From the NCBI GenBank assembly GCA_036897095.1, contig JAYMSP010002668.1:1-22999 (forward strand): 22,999 bases of DNA, in the 5' to 3' direction. The DNA comes from Plantago elongata (Eukaryota > Streptophyta > Magnoliopsida > Lamiales > Plantaginaceae). Within the stretch, counting starts at the first letter, position 1, and every line of letters starts with the position of its first letter. Below, one piece after another: positions 1 through 9,422 of the stretch. Below the pieces are notes generated by a model that did no database searches, had not been told where the DNA came from, and saw only the letters and a list, made by a program, of their open reading frames with translations. The position numbers and the translations under genes were made by a program.

Positions 1-47
1 CCCCCCCCCAGTTCCTAAGTATCTTAGAATAAGATAGTTGGAGAACT
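1..47 (-). promoter_or_regulatory. Polypurine-tract-like repeat, copy A (window edge)
   Basis: On the minus strand an A/T-rich stretch of about 37 bases leads into a run of at least nine G at the window edge. Such a G run just before the 3' LTR is where plus-strand DNA synthesis is primed in LTR retrotransposons. The same stretch recurs at 195-237. This outer copy is the better candidate for the working tract because it is nearest to where the 3' LTR must be. Confidence 0.5.
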
Positions 48-194
48 TTGAAGTCTGGGTTTCGGGTCTTTTTTGCAAGTCGTTGGGTTACTGTGCGCGC
101 TCTAAGCCTTCTTGATTTGTTTGAAAATGATTTGATATTTCGATGTTCCGATCTTGAACTGTTCTGACATACCGCAAGTTCCGATATATCATGT

Positions 195-237
195 CCCCCC
201 AATTCCAAGTATCTTAGTATAAGATAGTTGGAGAACT
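195..237 (-). repeat. Polypurine-tract-like repeat, copy B (internal)
   Basis: A second copy of the unit at 1-47, about 190 bp away and differing by a few substitutions and indels. It ends in six G on the minus strand. The sequence that follows does not resemble the 5' LTR of this element, so this copy is probably not the LTR junction. Confidence 0.55.
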
Positions 238-475
238 CTCTTGATGTCGGAATGTATTGGGTGCCAGGAGTTTCGGCATAGTCCGTCACACAGGATCTTT
301 GGTATTTATCAGATTTGGTCTGCCGGTCACTCGGTTGGTCGAACCATGGATCATGCCGATATAGACGTTCTTAGCCGAACTAGTGGTTCGATTCGCCATG
401 ATTATGGTCACACGCTAATCGATGCGATGGTTGGACTTGAAGCCCATGGGCCTGGGTGAACCAGTCCAGTACTCT

Positions 476-483
476 TATAAATA
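476..483 (+). promoter_or_regulatory. TATA box of the antisense extra gene
   Basis: A perfect TATAAATA lies on the plus strand, followed by a leader containing GAGAGA runs (about 530-570). It sits about 350 bp before the first ATG of the plus-strand gene and outside the LTR. This suggests that the antisense gene has its own polymerase II promoter. Start of transcription is expected near 505-515; this is inference. Confidence 0.55.
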
Positions 484-631
484 GGTGAGCGGCCATCTCA
501 TTTGTGTATTTTGTGCACTTTGTAATTTTAGAGAGAAAAAGAGAGTCTGGCGCCTGACAAGTTGTAGAGAGAGAATTTGAAGTTCATCGAAGATCCCTTT
601 TTAAAGTGTCCGTCGTTAGAGACTTTAACAA

Positions 632-823
632 GTAAGTCCGTGATCCCGTACCTTTGTTTCATTTTTACCTTATTTCTTCTCGCTTGTTTGTCGATGTCGG
701 TCTCTTTAGCTTAGGCGTCAGTGAATGACCGAGATCGGAGCCTACGGCTTAATTTTTACGTAGTTTTATGTTTCATGAATTTGTAGATTCCCCAGCTCGG
801 TCCCGCTTTCCCTTATCTGTTAG
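632..823 (+). other. Probable 5' UTR intron of the antisense gene
   Basis: A strong donor GTAAGT at 632 and a pyrimidine-rich acceptor ending TTAG at 822-823 bound 192 bases of T-rich sequence. The first ATG of the plus-strand gene (827) comes right after the acceptor. The two intron candidates further along this gene support it. Confidence 0.5.
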
Positions 824-1000
824 AAAATGTCGGTAAACTCAAACAACCCTGGAGATCATTTTGTTGGAGAAGAGGAAGTTGAACAGCCTCAAATCATACA
901 TAATTTGTCCGGATCAGATGTGGGATCCGAGATTGAGGAAAATCTACCCGAATCCCCAGATCTGCAAATAATTGGATAGTCTCGTCCGGAACCCGTAAAT

Positions 1001-1582
1001 ATCCCTGGTGCTGGTATCGAGATTTTGACCGGCGAACCCCAACCTTTGGTAACGGAATTAAATCATCCTCGGAATCCTTATTCCCTTTTTTCTTATGAAA
1101 ACCTAGGGTATAACTATAGATTCCCGGTTCAAGGTAACATGGGCCCAATTGGTGATGAAGATATGGCTTGGGAAAGAGTGGTCGGCCTCCAAGTGGACGA
1201 CGGATCCCCCTTGTCATTTGATTCAAATCCTCCTCTTAAGAAGAAGCCAGAGGATCTCGGACCGTCTTGAGAGGGATGCGGATCCCTGGTGCTAGTATTG
1301 AGATTTTAGCCGACGAACCCCGACCTTTGGTAACGGAATTAAATCATCCCCAAAATCCTTATCCCCCTTTTCCTTATGGAAACCTAGGGTATAACTGTAG
1401 ATTCCCGATTTAGGGAAACATGGGCCGAATTGGTGATGAAGATATGGCTTGGGAAAGGGAGGTCGTCCTCCAAGTGGACGACGGGTCCCCCTTGTCATTA
1501 GATTCAAATCCTCCTCCACCAAGAAGTCCTCTCTTAAGAAGAAGCCAGAGGATCTCGGACCATCTTGAGAGGGATGCGGATC
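1001..1582 (+). repeat. Tandem duplication inside the antisense gene
   Basis: Unit 1 (1001-1281) and unit 2 (1282-1582) are near-identical direct copies, both starting ATCCCTGGTGCT. Unit 2 has about 20 extra bases near 1517-1537 (or unit 1 lost them). The 281-bp step is not a multiple of three, so the second copy is read in another frame. Unit 2 also carries TAG where unit 1 has CAA, just before the shared AACATGGGC. The duplication therefore broke the gene, or arose after it was dead. Confidence 0.9.
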
Positions 1583-3028
1583 CAGTGTCGGTCACCCGCT
1601 TAACCAAGGAGCAAAACCTAGAAGATCTGCCTATAGGTGAAGATCTCGTGGAAGAAGAATTCTTCGATAAATTATTTCCGGAGGGTCAGAGTCCGGAAGA
1701 CTTGGAATTGAATCCTGGGGGAGAAGTTCCCGAAGACCCTGTGCTGGAAAAATTAAGTACTGAAAAGCAAGGTCCGGTGGGAGGGGATCCGGAAGATTCA
1801 TCATCTAGTAGTGGATCATCCGATGATTCATCCTCCGATTCATCCCAGTGATGGCCCGACACACGCACCTATAGATCTGAAGGCTGGAAAGTCCGGTGAA
1901 AGTTCTTTCAAAGTTTTGGAAATGAAGCGAGAGACACCGAGATAGATATCGATGGTTTTGACAATGAGATAAATGGTGAGCTTGTTGTGTCCGGACCGCC
2001 GGATATTGAGGGCCATATTCTGGAAGAGTATGTCAACCCTAACCTAGAGAGGCGCTTGGTTCCGTTTGAAGGGGACGTATCTCAACCAGCAAAAAGAGCC
2101 AGTGTGGGTAAAAAGAGGCATGTTGTTGATTACAAAACTGATAGGAAAGTTCTGATAAGCGGGCTGAGGGACGATGCAGAGTTGAATAGTGACGGATTGA
2201 TACCAACTTGTGCTTCGAAGGTTAAACGGGACGATATTCCTCATCTAAGGGCCAAGTTCCAAATCCCTGAAGATAATGAAATAATTATCCCGGAACCCCA
2301 TCAGACCTTGTAGAACCCTCCTGAAGGTTGCCTGACTTTTCACCTCTGGGCTTTTAAATGTGGATGGAGGCTCCCAATGTCGAAAGAGATGGTTGAGTTT
2401 TTTCAATACACTGAGTTGTGTCCGACACAACTGCTTCCTAACGCACTTGGAACCATGGTGTGTTTTGGGGTGATAATGGCTTTCAAAAAGATGAAGTTCG
2501 ATCGCCAGAAGTTCTTGCTGGCCTACACTATTGCCATTAGTGGGGGAACGACCTTTTTCTACTTCAATGCTCGAAGGGGCTTTACATTCCTGGACGGTTA
2601 TGAAACCTCCCACTCCACAAAATGGTGGCCGAAATATGTGTACATAAAACATCCCTAGGGAGATTGGAAACTTCCCCGATTTTTAAGAAGGGAAACCTTC
2701 ATGGCCCTTAAATTAGTCAATGTTCCGGACTGGATGGAGAGTTGGATGTCTTTGAGGTATACAGAGGCCGAAGATGATGAAGACTGAGTGGAATTGGCCG
2801 ATAATGACTATGATGGATCTTGCATCATTCCCAAAATTGGAACCCATGGTTCGGCCTCCCTAACACATGATATTAATCCCGGCCTTGAATTTGAAAAACT
2901 GGCTGCCTTTGGGGTTAACGAGAAAGATCCGACCTTATACTACCCGTATGTCATCACGGTTCAGCCGCATTTGTGGCTTGCCGGACTCTCCGAGGGTCCG
3001 GTGTTTTGTAATAATAAGCAGGATTTAA

Positions 3029-3111
3029 GTAAGAGTCCGTAGGTGTATAATAGTATGTAGGATTTTGAAGTATCCAACTGTCGGACTAACTATAATCACT
3101 ATTTCTTGCAG
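3029..3111 (+). other. Intron of the antisense gene
   Basis: An 83-base intron: donor GTAAGA, branch-like CTAAC at 3086-3090, then a T-rich stretch ending TTGCAG. Removing it joins two open exons in one frame (codon AGG split 1+2) and allows about 38 further sense codons. It lies on the strand opposite to gag-pol, so it would not be spliced from the retrotransposon's genomic RNA. Confidence 0.7.
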
Positions 3112-3758
3112 GGTATTGGATCATGGCTTCAACGAAGAAATTCTTTGATGGCCGGAATAATGAGAAGGTCGATGCTCTGGATAAGTTACTGGACAAGACT
3201 CGGAAAACTACCTGCAAACAGTGCAACTAAACTTCCCGGGTCCAATCATGTCGTTCTGGAATTTAATGAGAGTGCTGAGAAGGCAAGGGTCGAGGCTGCG
3301 AAAGAGGTTACTGGACCGGCCTCCCAATCAATTGGTCCGTCAAAATCGACCGTGCCAGCCAAATCAAATACCCCGGCACGAACTCCTTCGATCGGCCACC
3401 AGCTAAGGCCGATAAACCGGTGCCCGCTGAACAGGTAATAGGCCACTCCACTCCCATTCTTATTCCGGCCCGAGACCATTTGTATAGCTCATCCATTGAC
3501 GGATTGCCAGTGAATGTTTCTTCACCCGTCCGACTAACCGCCACTCAGGTGTAGGATAAGTGCAGAAAATTTATGGCAGATAGTGTCCGGGCCGCCGTCC
3601 AAGCCGGGAAGAGGACCGGCAAAGAGATTGTCGAAGGTTCGAAGAGACAAAAAGTTACCAAGGCTCCGGGTTGCGGACAACTCCGGGGTATTCCCAAGGC
3701 CGGCTTGTTGGAATGTTTGAAGGCATCTATTGAGACAATGCGGTCTCAATTAGACACG

Positions 3759-3828
3759 GTACACTTCCTTCTATTCGTTTGATTCGAAACTTTTTTTAGT
3801 TTTCTAATCTCGACCTAAATCCTTGCAG
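3759..3828 (+). other. Intron of the antisense gene
   Basis: A 70-base intron: donor GTACAC, T-rich middle, branch-like CTAAAT and acceptor TTGCAG at 3823-3828. It falls exactly between codons and joins SQLDT to the coiled-coil exon beginning IYGHVV. Confidence 0.65.
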
Positions 3829-4584
3829 ATTTATGGACATGTTGTGGCTCTTCATGAGGCCGAAGACGAAGGGGCCGTCAAAATGAAGGAAGAGCTGGAT
3901 GCAACCAAACTTGTCTTGCAGCTCCAAGACAAAGAGTTGGCCGAGAAAAACAAACAGATTGAAACTCTCAAAGCTTCCGAGGCCACTCATCTTGAAAAGA
4001 TTAAGGAGCTTAATGATGCAAAGGCCAGGGCCAAGAAAGCAGCCCGTATGTCCCAGGCTTCAAGGCAAGCAATGTCGAACAAACTTTTGGAGAAGACCAA
4101 AACCACCAGGGCGGAGGTGGTGCAAGACTTTCTTAATTCAGACTCATTTTATTGGCTGAACTGAAAACTCAAGGTCTTGTGGAGGAATCTTTAAGGCTGA
4201 AGGATGAACGCCTTGACATGCATGCCGATTTTGAAGGGAAGCCTCTTGAAGATCCATACCTTAAAGAGCCGGAGGAACTTGTTAGGGACGAATTATGGCC
4301 CTTGGACGGTCTACCCTTCTTGGTTGCCGGAGGTCTTTGATGTTGCCACCATCCCTCATTGGAATTATTTCGGTGCCAATGATAAGTGGATGAGCATCCC
4401 TGGGTCGATCAAAGGGTATGAGAAGGTAGTGATCGAAGAGGTAGTGGATGGGAAGGCCGTCACCCACAATGTTTGGAAGAAAATTCCTCCTCCTCCACCT
4501 CCTCCAACTAATCCGAAAGTGCCCGAGACAAATGCTGAGGTCGGGACCCAAAATCCTCCAGTTATTCCACAGTCCAATGCTTGA

Positions 4585-4979
4585 AGGTTGGGAATCCGAC
4601 CCCAGTCCTTATATTTTGAAGAAAACTTAAGCTTTTATATATGATTATATCATGCCTCTGTCTGGAGAGATTGCCTATTTATAAAGTTTTATGGTGTCGG
4701 TTATACAAGGATCACCCGAGATGCGGGGTAGTTAGTTGTTCTTTTGTAATGATCCCGTAGTGACCGCCCCAATCTTACCTTTTAATGTATTGTCTTCTTC
4801 CTACTACGTCTATCAATATTTCTTGCCAAGTATTTCAATTTTGGCCCTTTTTATAGTTTTGCTTCAATGCTTTGCTTGTCGATATCCTTGAAGATTTCAG
4901 GGATCGAGTTTGGACGTTGGAGGTCCAAATTTCTTTCACTTGTTTGGTAAATTTTGAGTATCAATATCATATATTTCAA
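4585..4979. other. Retrotransposon 3' region without a recognised feature
   Basis: The end of the antisense gene and spacer before the repeat array. It is AT-rich, with no frame of note. The last bases (about 4925-4979) look like a degenerate first copy of the following repeat. Confidence 0.5.
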
Positions 4980-5897
4980 AGGTCCGATATACTTTGACTT
5001 GTTTTATCGATCAGGGAGTGATATCGGACACTCAAGGGTCCGATATACTCTGACTTGTTTTATCTCTCAGGGAGTAATATTGGACACTCAGGGGTTCGAT
5101 ACACTTTGACTTGTTTTATCAATCAGGGAGTGATATCGGACACTCGGGGGTCCGATACACTTTGACTTGTTTTATCAATCAGGGAGTGATATCGGACACT
5201 CGGGGGTCCGATACACTTTGACTTGTTTTATCGATCAGGGAGTGATATCGGACACTCAGGGGTCCGATACACTTTGACTTGTTTTATCGATCAGGGAGTG
5301 ATATCGGACACTAAGGGGTCCGATACACTTCGACTTATTTTACCGATCAGGGAGTGATATCGGACATTCGGGGGTCCGGTACACTTTGACTTGTTCTATC
5401 GATCAGGGAGTGATATCGGACACTCAGGGGTCCGATATACTTTGACTTGTTTTGTCCTTCAGGGAGTGATATTAGACACCCAGGAGTCTGATAAACTTTG
5501 ACTTGTTCTATCGATCAGGGAGTAATATCGGATACTCGGGGGGTTCGATACACTTTGACTTGTTTTATCGATCAAGGAGTGATATCGGACATTCGGGGGT
5601 CCGATACACTTTGACTTGTTTTATCGATCAGGGGGTGTTATTGGACACTCAGAGGTCCGATACACTTTGACTTGTTTTATCTCTCAGGGAGTGATATTGG
5701 GCACTCAGGGGTCCGATACACTTTGACTTGTTTTATCGATCATGAGTGATATCGGACACTCAGAGGTCCAATACACTTTGATTTGTTTTATCGATCAGGA
5801 GTGATATCGGACACTCAAAGGTCCAATACACTTTGACTTGTTTTATCGTTCAGTGAGTGATATCGGACACTTTGGGGGTCCGATACACTTTGACTTG
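4980..5897. repeat. 56-bp tandem repeat array, about 16 copies
   Basis: About 16 direct copies of a 56-bp unit (core CTTTGACTTGTTTTATCGAT, then CAGGGAGTGATATCGGACAC). Each copy is diverged by a few bases and some have 1-2 base indels. Most units hold the inverted pair TATCGGAC / GTCCGATA around an 8-base spacer, so each can fold into a short hairpin. The array lies between the 3' end of pol and the antisense gene, the zone where Tat elements are known to carry variable tandem repeats that can seed satellite DNA. A truncated copy ends the array at 5897. Confidence 0.95.
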
Positions 5898-6016
5898 TGG
5901 AACAGTCTTTTGATAGAAAAATAAACTTCTTCATTCATGATCAGTGGGACAAAAGTACATCTGAAGCTCACGTGAATGGAAATACATCAAAGTAATTCTA
6001 ATAAGCTGAAATACAC

Positions 6017-7330
6017 TCAAAAGAACCCTAATACAATTTCTCTAGGAATAATACTTTGCAGATGTCGACCGTTCCAAGTATTCTTCACCGATTTTCCTTT
6101 CATGGTTTCCAATGCATAACTACCGTTAGATGCTAGCTCGGACGATATTGAAAGGTCCATCCCAAAGGAGATTTCAACTTTTTTGGCTTCTTGATTACTT
6201 AGGCTTTGAGGACCAAATCTCCTACTTGGAAGTTCCTGGATTTTACGTGTTTGTTGTATGCTCTTGTCACAATTACTTGGTAGCCCAGGGTTCTTGCTAG
6301 AGCAGTACTTCTTCTGGACTATAGCATGTTCAAGTCATATATCCTCTTTGTGTGATTGTTGGAAGGAGTATATACTTAGGTCTTCAAAGTGTTTATTGCA
6401 ATTTATGCCGGGATGACGTCTTCTGAGCCATACACCAAGCTGAATGGGTGTCTCTTGTGTAGCGGTTCTGGCAGTGGTTCGATATGCCCATAAGACCCCG
6501 TCAAGTTCTTCGACCCAATCCGTCCTCAGGTTTAGCCTTTTCTTAAGGTTATCCAAGATGGAGAGATTGGACACCTCAGCTTGTCCATTGGCTTGCGGAT
6601 ATCCAACGGATTTGAATCGTTGTTCTATCCGCATTGTTTCACACCACTCCGTAAGCTTACACCCTTTAACCTGTGATCCATTGTCGGCCACTAACTCCCT
6701 TGGTAAACCAAAGCGACAAGTAAGTTTCCAGAGGAACCTCATTACTTATGTTTCCTCGATGTTAGTAACCGCCTTGGCTTCTAACCATTTGGTAAAGTAT
6801 TCTGTTGCTACCAGGAGATGTCTCTTAGATCCCGCACCAACCAACTTGGGTAATGGTCCGACAATATCTAACCCCCATTGATCAAAAGGGCATGGCACTG
6901 TAGTAGGAACCATAGAATGGTAGGCTGATGTGGTATTCTGGCAAACCTCTGACAATCCTCGCAAGTTCGTGAAAATCTGTTGGCTTCAATTTGCATTTGT
7001 GGCCAGTAATAACCATTTCTCTGAATCTTCTAGGCTAGTGCTCGTCCTCCAGAGTGATTCCCACAATTTCCCAAGTGAATTTCTTGGATTACCTTGTACA
7101 CTTCAGTGGGATCCATGCATCCCATCGTAAAATTTTCGATACAAGTCTTATCCTTGTAAAAAGTAACAGTGCACCGTCCTTTGAACTCTTCGTGCTTCCT
7201 GAGGATCTGATGGCAAGATGTGGTTCTTCAGATAATTTACTATGTTAGTCATCCATGTGGCCCCATTGGTAAGGATGCCAATATTCCTTTTGGCCTCAAC
7301 CTTTTGTATTATTGATTCATTGGCAGTCAT
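6017..7330 (-). pseudogene. pol: Integrase region of pol, broken
   Basis: Read from high to low coordinates. A linker (LPSDPQEARRVQRT, about 7148-7330) is followed by a zinc finger at about 6950-7090 with an HHCC pattern: His in QEIH, His in GNHSGG, then CEDCQRF. The catalytic core follows, with the first Asp in WGLDIVG (6866-6868), the second in VADNGSQ and the Glu-containing GQAEVSN. The C-terminal part (FQVGDLVLKA, then SYALETMKGK) ends with TGA at 6017-6019. It would insert the cDNA into host DNA. Breaks: a stop in the zinc finger after RALA, a frameshift before the core, TAA at 6746-6748 between NIEET and VMRFLW, a stop at 6335, and further shifts in the C-terminus. Confidence 0.88.
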
Positions 7331-7372
7331 TAAGACAACGGTACGAATATCTATAGCGCCTGAGGCACTGGC

Positions 7373-7888
7373 CTATTTGGATAAGCCGTCTGCAATTGCG
7401 TTGTCACCACGTATAATCTTGATAAGTTGGAACATTTCAAAGGACTTTTTCAACTCTTTCACAATTTTCAAGTACTTGACCATGGATGCGCTTTTAGTAG
7501 TAAACTTGCCCGAGTACTGTTCCGTCACTAGTTGGGAATTAGAATATGCCCTTAACTTCTTCACCATTACTGATTTTGCCATCTTCATCCCCGCTATGAG
7601 GGCTTCATATTCTGCCTCATTGTTGGTGACATGAAATGTGAGTCGAATCGCATATTCCATTTGAGCTTTTTCTGTACTTTCGAGCAACAATCCAGTTCCC
7701 TTTGCACGTGCTGTAGAAGACCCGTCCACATACAGTAACCAAATGTCCTTATCTTCTGGAGCTAGATCTTTTGGAATGAAATCCAATTGTTGGCTTGAAC
7801 TATCTTTTGGGTTTTGCAATGGGGGGCCTCCTGCTGGTGGGGGAGGTAGGCTCAGGTTTTCTTGTTCCGTTATCATCCAGTCTACCAC
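7373..7888 (-). pseudogene. pol: Archaeal-type RNase H (second RNase H) of pol
   Basis: A 171-codon open stretch with the second RNase H fold: LYVDGSS (first Asp), NNEAEYEAL (Glu), YSNSQLV where the third acidic residue is expected, and GDNAIADGLSK (last Asp). It is preceded by a proline-rich linker (SLPPPPAGGPP). Dual RNase H is a mark of the Tat lineage. The third catalytic position reads Asn (AAT) instead of Asp (GAT), so activity is probably lost even though this is one of the best preserved parts of pol. It lies between the first RNase H and integrase, as expected. Confidence 0.85.
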
Positions 7889-7930
7889 TGGATTGGTCTC
7901 ATGGTTCTTTCTGATTCATGAGGAGGAGGA

Positions 7931-8569
7931 TTAAACAAGGAGCAGGACAGCTGGCTCATGGCCTGTTGGGATGGTATCTTCGTTCACATGGACTGTTGGC
8001 TCCTTCCTTGTTGGTTCATCATGACTTGGATATTCTGCCAAAAAGTCCGCCAGTATTTGAGCCTTCTTTGCTGATGGTGCCTGAAAGTCTATGTTATTGT
8101 CTCCTAACTCTATGGCCCATTTGGTTAACCATCCTGATTTTGATGCATCTCCCAATACTTGTCTCAAAGGTTGATTGGTGAGAACTACTATCTTATGTGA
8201 CCAAAAATAAGGCTTGAGCTTTCTTGATGTCTCCATCAGACAGTATGCCTACTTTTCGATTTTCTTATAATTTTTCTGGGAAGGCCCCAAGACTTTACTC
8301 AGTACACTGGTAGATGTTCATTTTTCTATATTCGGGCCAATACTGAACTCACCACTTTAGAAGTTATGGCTAGGTCAAGATACAATGTCTCTCCTTCTTC
8401 TAGCTTGGATACGAGAGGTGGAGTGGATATGTACAATTTCAAGTTCTCAAATGCCTCGCGACACTCTTCATTCCATTCAAACTTGTCAGACTTCCTCATA
8501 ATCTTAAAAGGGGATATTCTTTTCTGCAGATAGAGAAATGAAATGACTGAGGGATATCACTTTTCCTAT
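7931..8569 (-). pseudogene. pol: RNase H domain of pol (after RT), broken
   Basis: Continues RT on the minus strand. KVISLSHFISLSAEKNIPF follows the MITE site, then FEWNEECREAFENLK, then LYLDLAITSKVVSSVLARI, and finally KLKPYFWSHKIVVLTNQPLRQ and LADFLAEYP (open at 7931-8236). This is the usual RT-RNase H order of Ty3/gypsy pol, which degrades the RNA template during reverse transcription. Frameshifts and stops occur near 8505, 8320 and 8240. The MITE target site lies at its upstream edge: the flanks join in frame across one copy of the 8-bp duplication. Confidence 0.82.
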
Positions 8570-9422
8570 TAGGGCTGAGCATCGGTCCAAGCCCGGACCG
8601 ATATGGCCCGGACCGATTTTAAGGCATTTTCTAATCCCGAGGACCGGACCTAAATTGGCTCGGTCCAGGCCCATATTTTTACAAAAAAAAAAATGAAAAA
8701 CAGTCCCCTGCCTCACTGTTTTCTCAGCTGCTTGCTCATAATTTTTCTAAACATTTCCCAAGTCCAAAAAATAATAATAGAAACTTACATTGCAAGATGG
8801 GTGGGTGGTCGAATGGGTGGGTGTTCAATCCGTCGATGGGTGGTGCCGTGGTGGAATGGTGGTCGATGGGTGGGTCATGGGTGGTGCCGACGAGCTACGA
8901 GATCGAGATGTAAATGGACTAGCCTAGCCTAGTGACAACGACGGCGACGAGTGAAGATTGTAGCGAGTGAAGACGGCCAGTGAAGATTACAAGTGAAGAC
9001 GGCGGCGAGATCACGGTGTCTAGTGTCTACTGTCTACTGTCTATGTCTCTACGCGGGCAAGTCCAGCGAGATGTAAATGGACTAGCGAGTAGCACCGACG
9101 CCGACGAGTGAAGATTACGGCGGCCGGCGAGTGAAGATGCCAGCGAGATCAGGAATCGATCGGTGATTCGGTGCTATGAGCGGCTAGGTATATGATTGGC
9201 AGATTGGGGGTATTCCGGTTTTGTACAATTTCTTAGTCCTGGTCGGTCCGACACGCGGTTTTCCGGTATTTGGTCCGGACCGGACCGAGGACCGAGAAAT
9301 GTAAATTTCCAATACCGAGGACCGGCCCTAGTCGGTTTAGGGCCGGCCCGAGGCCCTATTTTTCGGTCCGGTTAGGGTCGGTATTTCAGTCCAGTTCCTT
9401 TCTGCTCACCCCTATTTCCTAT
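8562..9422. mobile_element. hAT-type MITE (845 bp) with 8-bp target duplication
   Basis: The element proper is 8570-9414. It starts TAGGGCTGAGCA and ends TGCTCACCCCTA, imperfect terminal inverted repeats of about 12 bp. It is flanked by a perfect direct repeat TTTCCTAT (8562-8569 and 9415-9422), the 8-bp duplication typical of hAT transposons. Subterminal parts are full of GGACCGG/CCGGTCC words in both orientations; the middle is GC-rich. It has no transposase, so it is non-autonomous. The flanking RT/RNase H coding sequence is continuous across the site, which proves an insertion. Confidence 0.93.

Larger units (their letters stand above)
827..4584 (+). pseudogene. Antisense extra gene of the retrotransposon (putative gypsy-type transposon protein), broken
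   Basis: A plus-strand gene between pol and the 3' LTR, opposite to gag-pol. It starts at ATG 827 (MSVNSNNPGDHF). An acidic, Ser-rich part follows (to about 1851), then a globular part at about 1987-3028 resembling the plant putative gypsy-type transposon (Transposase_28-like) domain. The end is a Lys/Glu-rich coiled coil (about 3829-4130) and a proline run (about 4488-4510). Two introns fit the frame: 3029-3111 joins QDL to RYWIMAST, and 3759-3828 joins SQLDT to IYGHVV in phase 0. It is dead: TAG 977, TGA 1268, TAG 2311, TAG 2656, TGA 2785 and TAA 3228, with frameshifts near 1860, 3230, 3400 and 4150. Function is unknown. Similar antisense ORFs are known in Grande-like Tat elements. Confidence 0.75.

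Noticed and set aside
241-459. 72-codon plus-strand frame before the TATA box
   Set aside because: No family resemblance; it lies upstream of the antisense gene's promoter in non-coding 3' retrotransposon sequence.
1-800. Region 1-800 as the 3' LTR
   Set aside because: Read by eye against 13571-14341 it shows no matching stretches beyond short words, so the 3' LTR is taken to lie outside the window.
2245-2652. 135-codon minus-strand frame
   Set aside because: Shadow of the plus-strand antisense gene, which has the recognisable domain and introns.
4980-5897. CRISPR-like array
   Set aside because: The repeats are head-to-tail with no unique spacers, and the context is a plant retrotransposon.
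8693-8932. 79-codon frame inside the MITE
   Set aside because: GC-rich low-complexity translation, no transposase motif; the element is non-autonomous.
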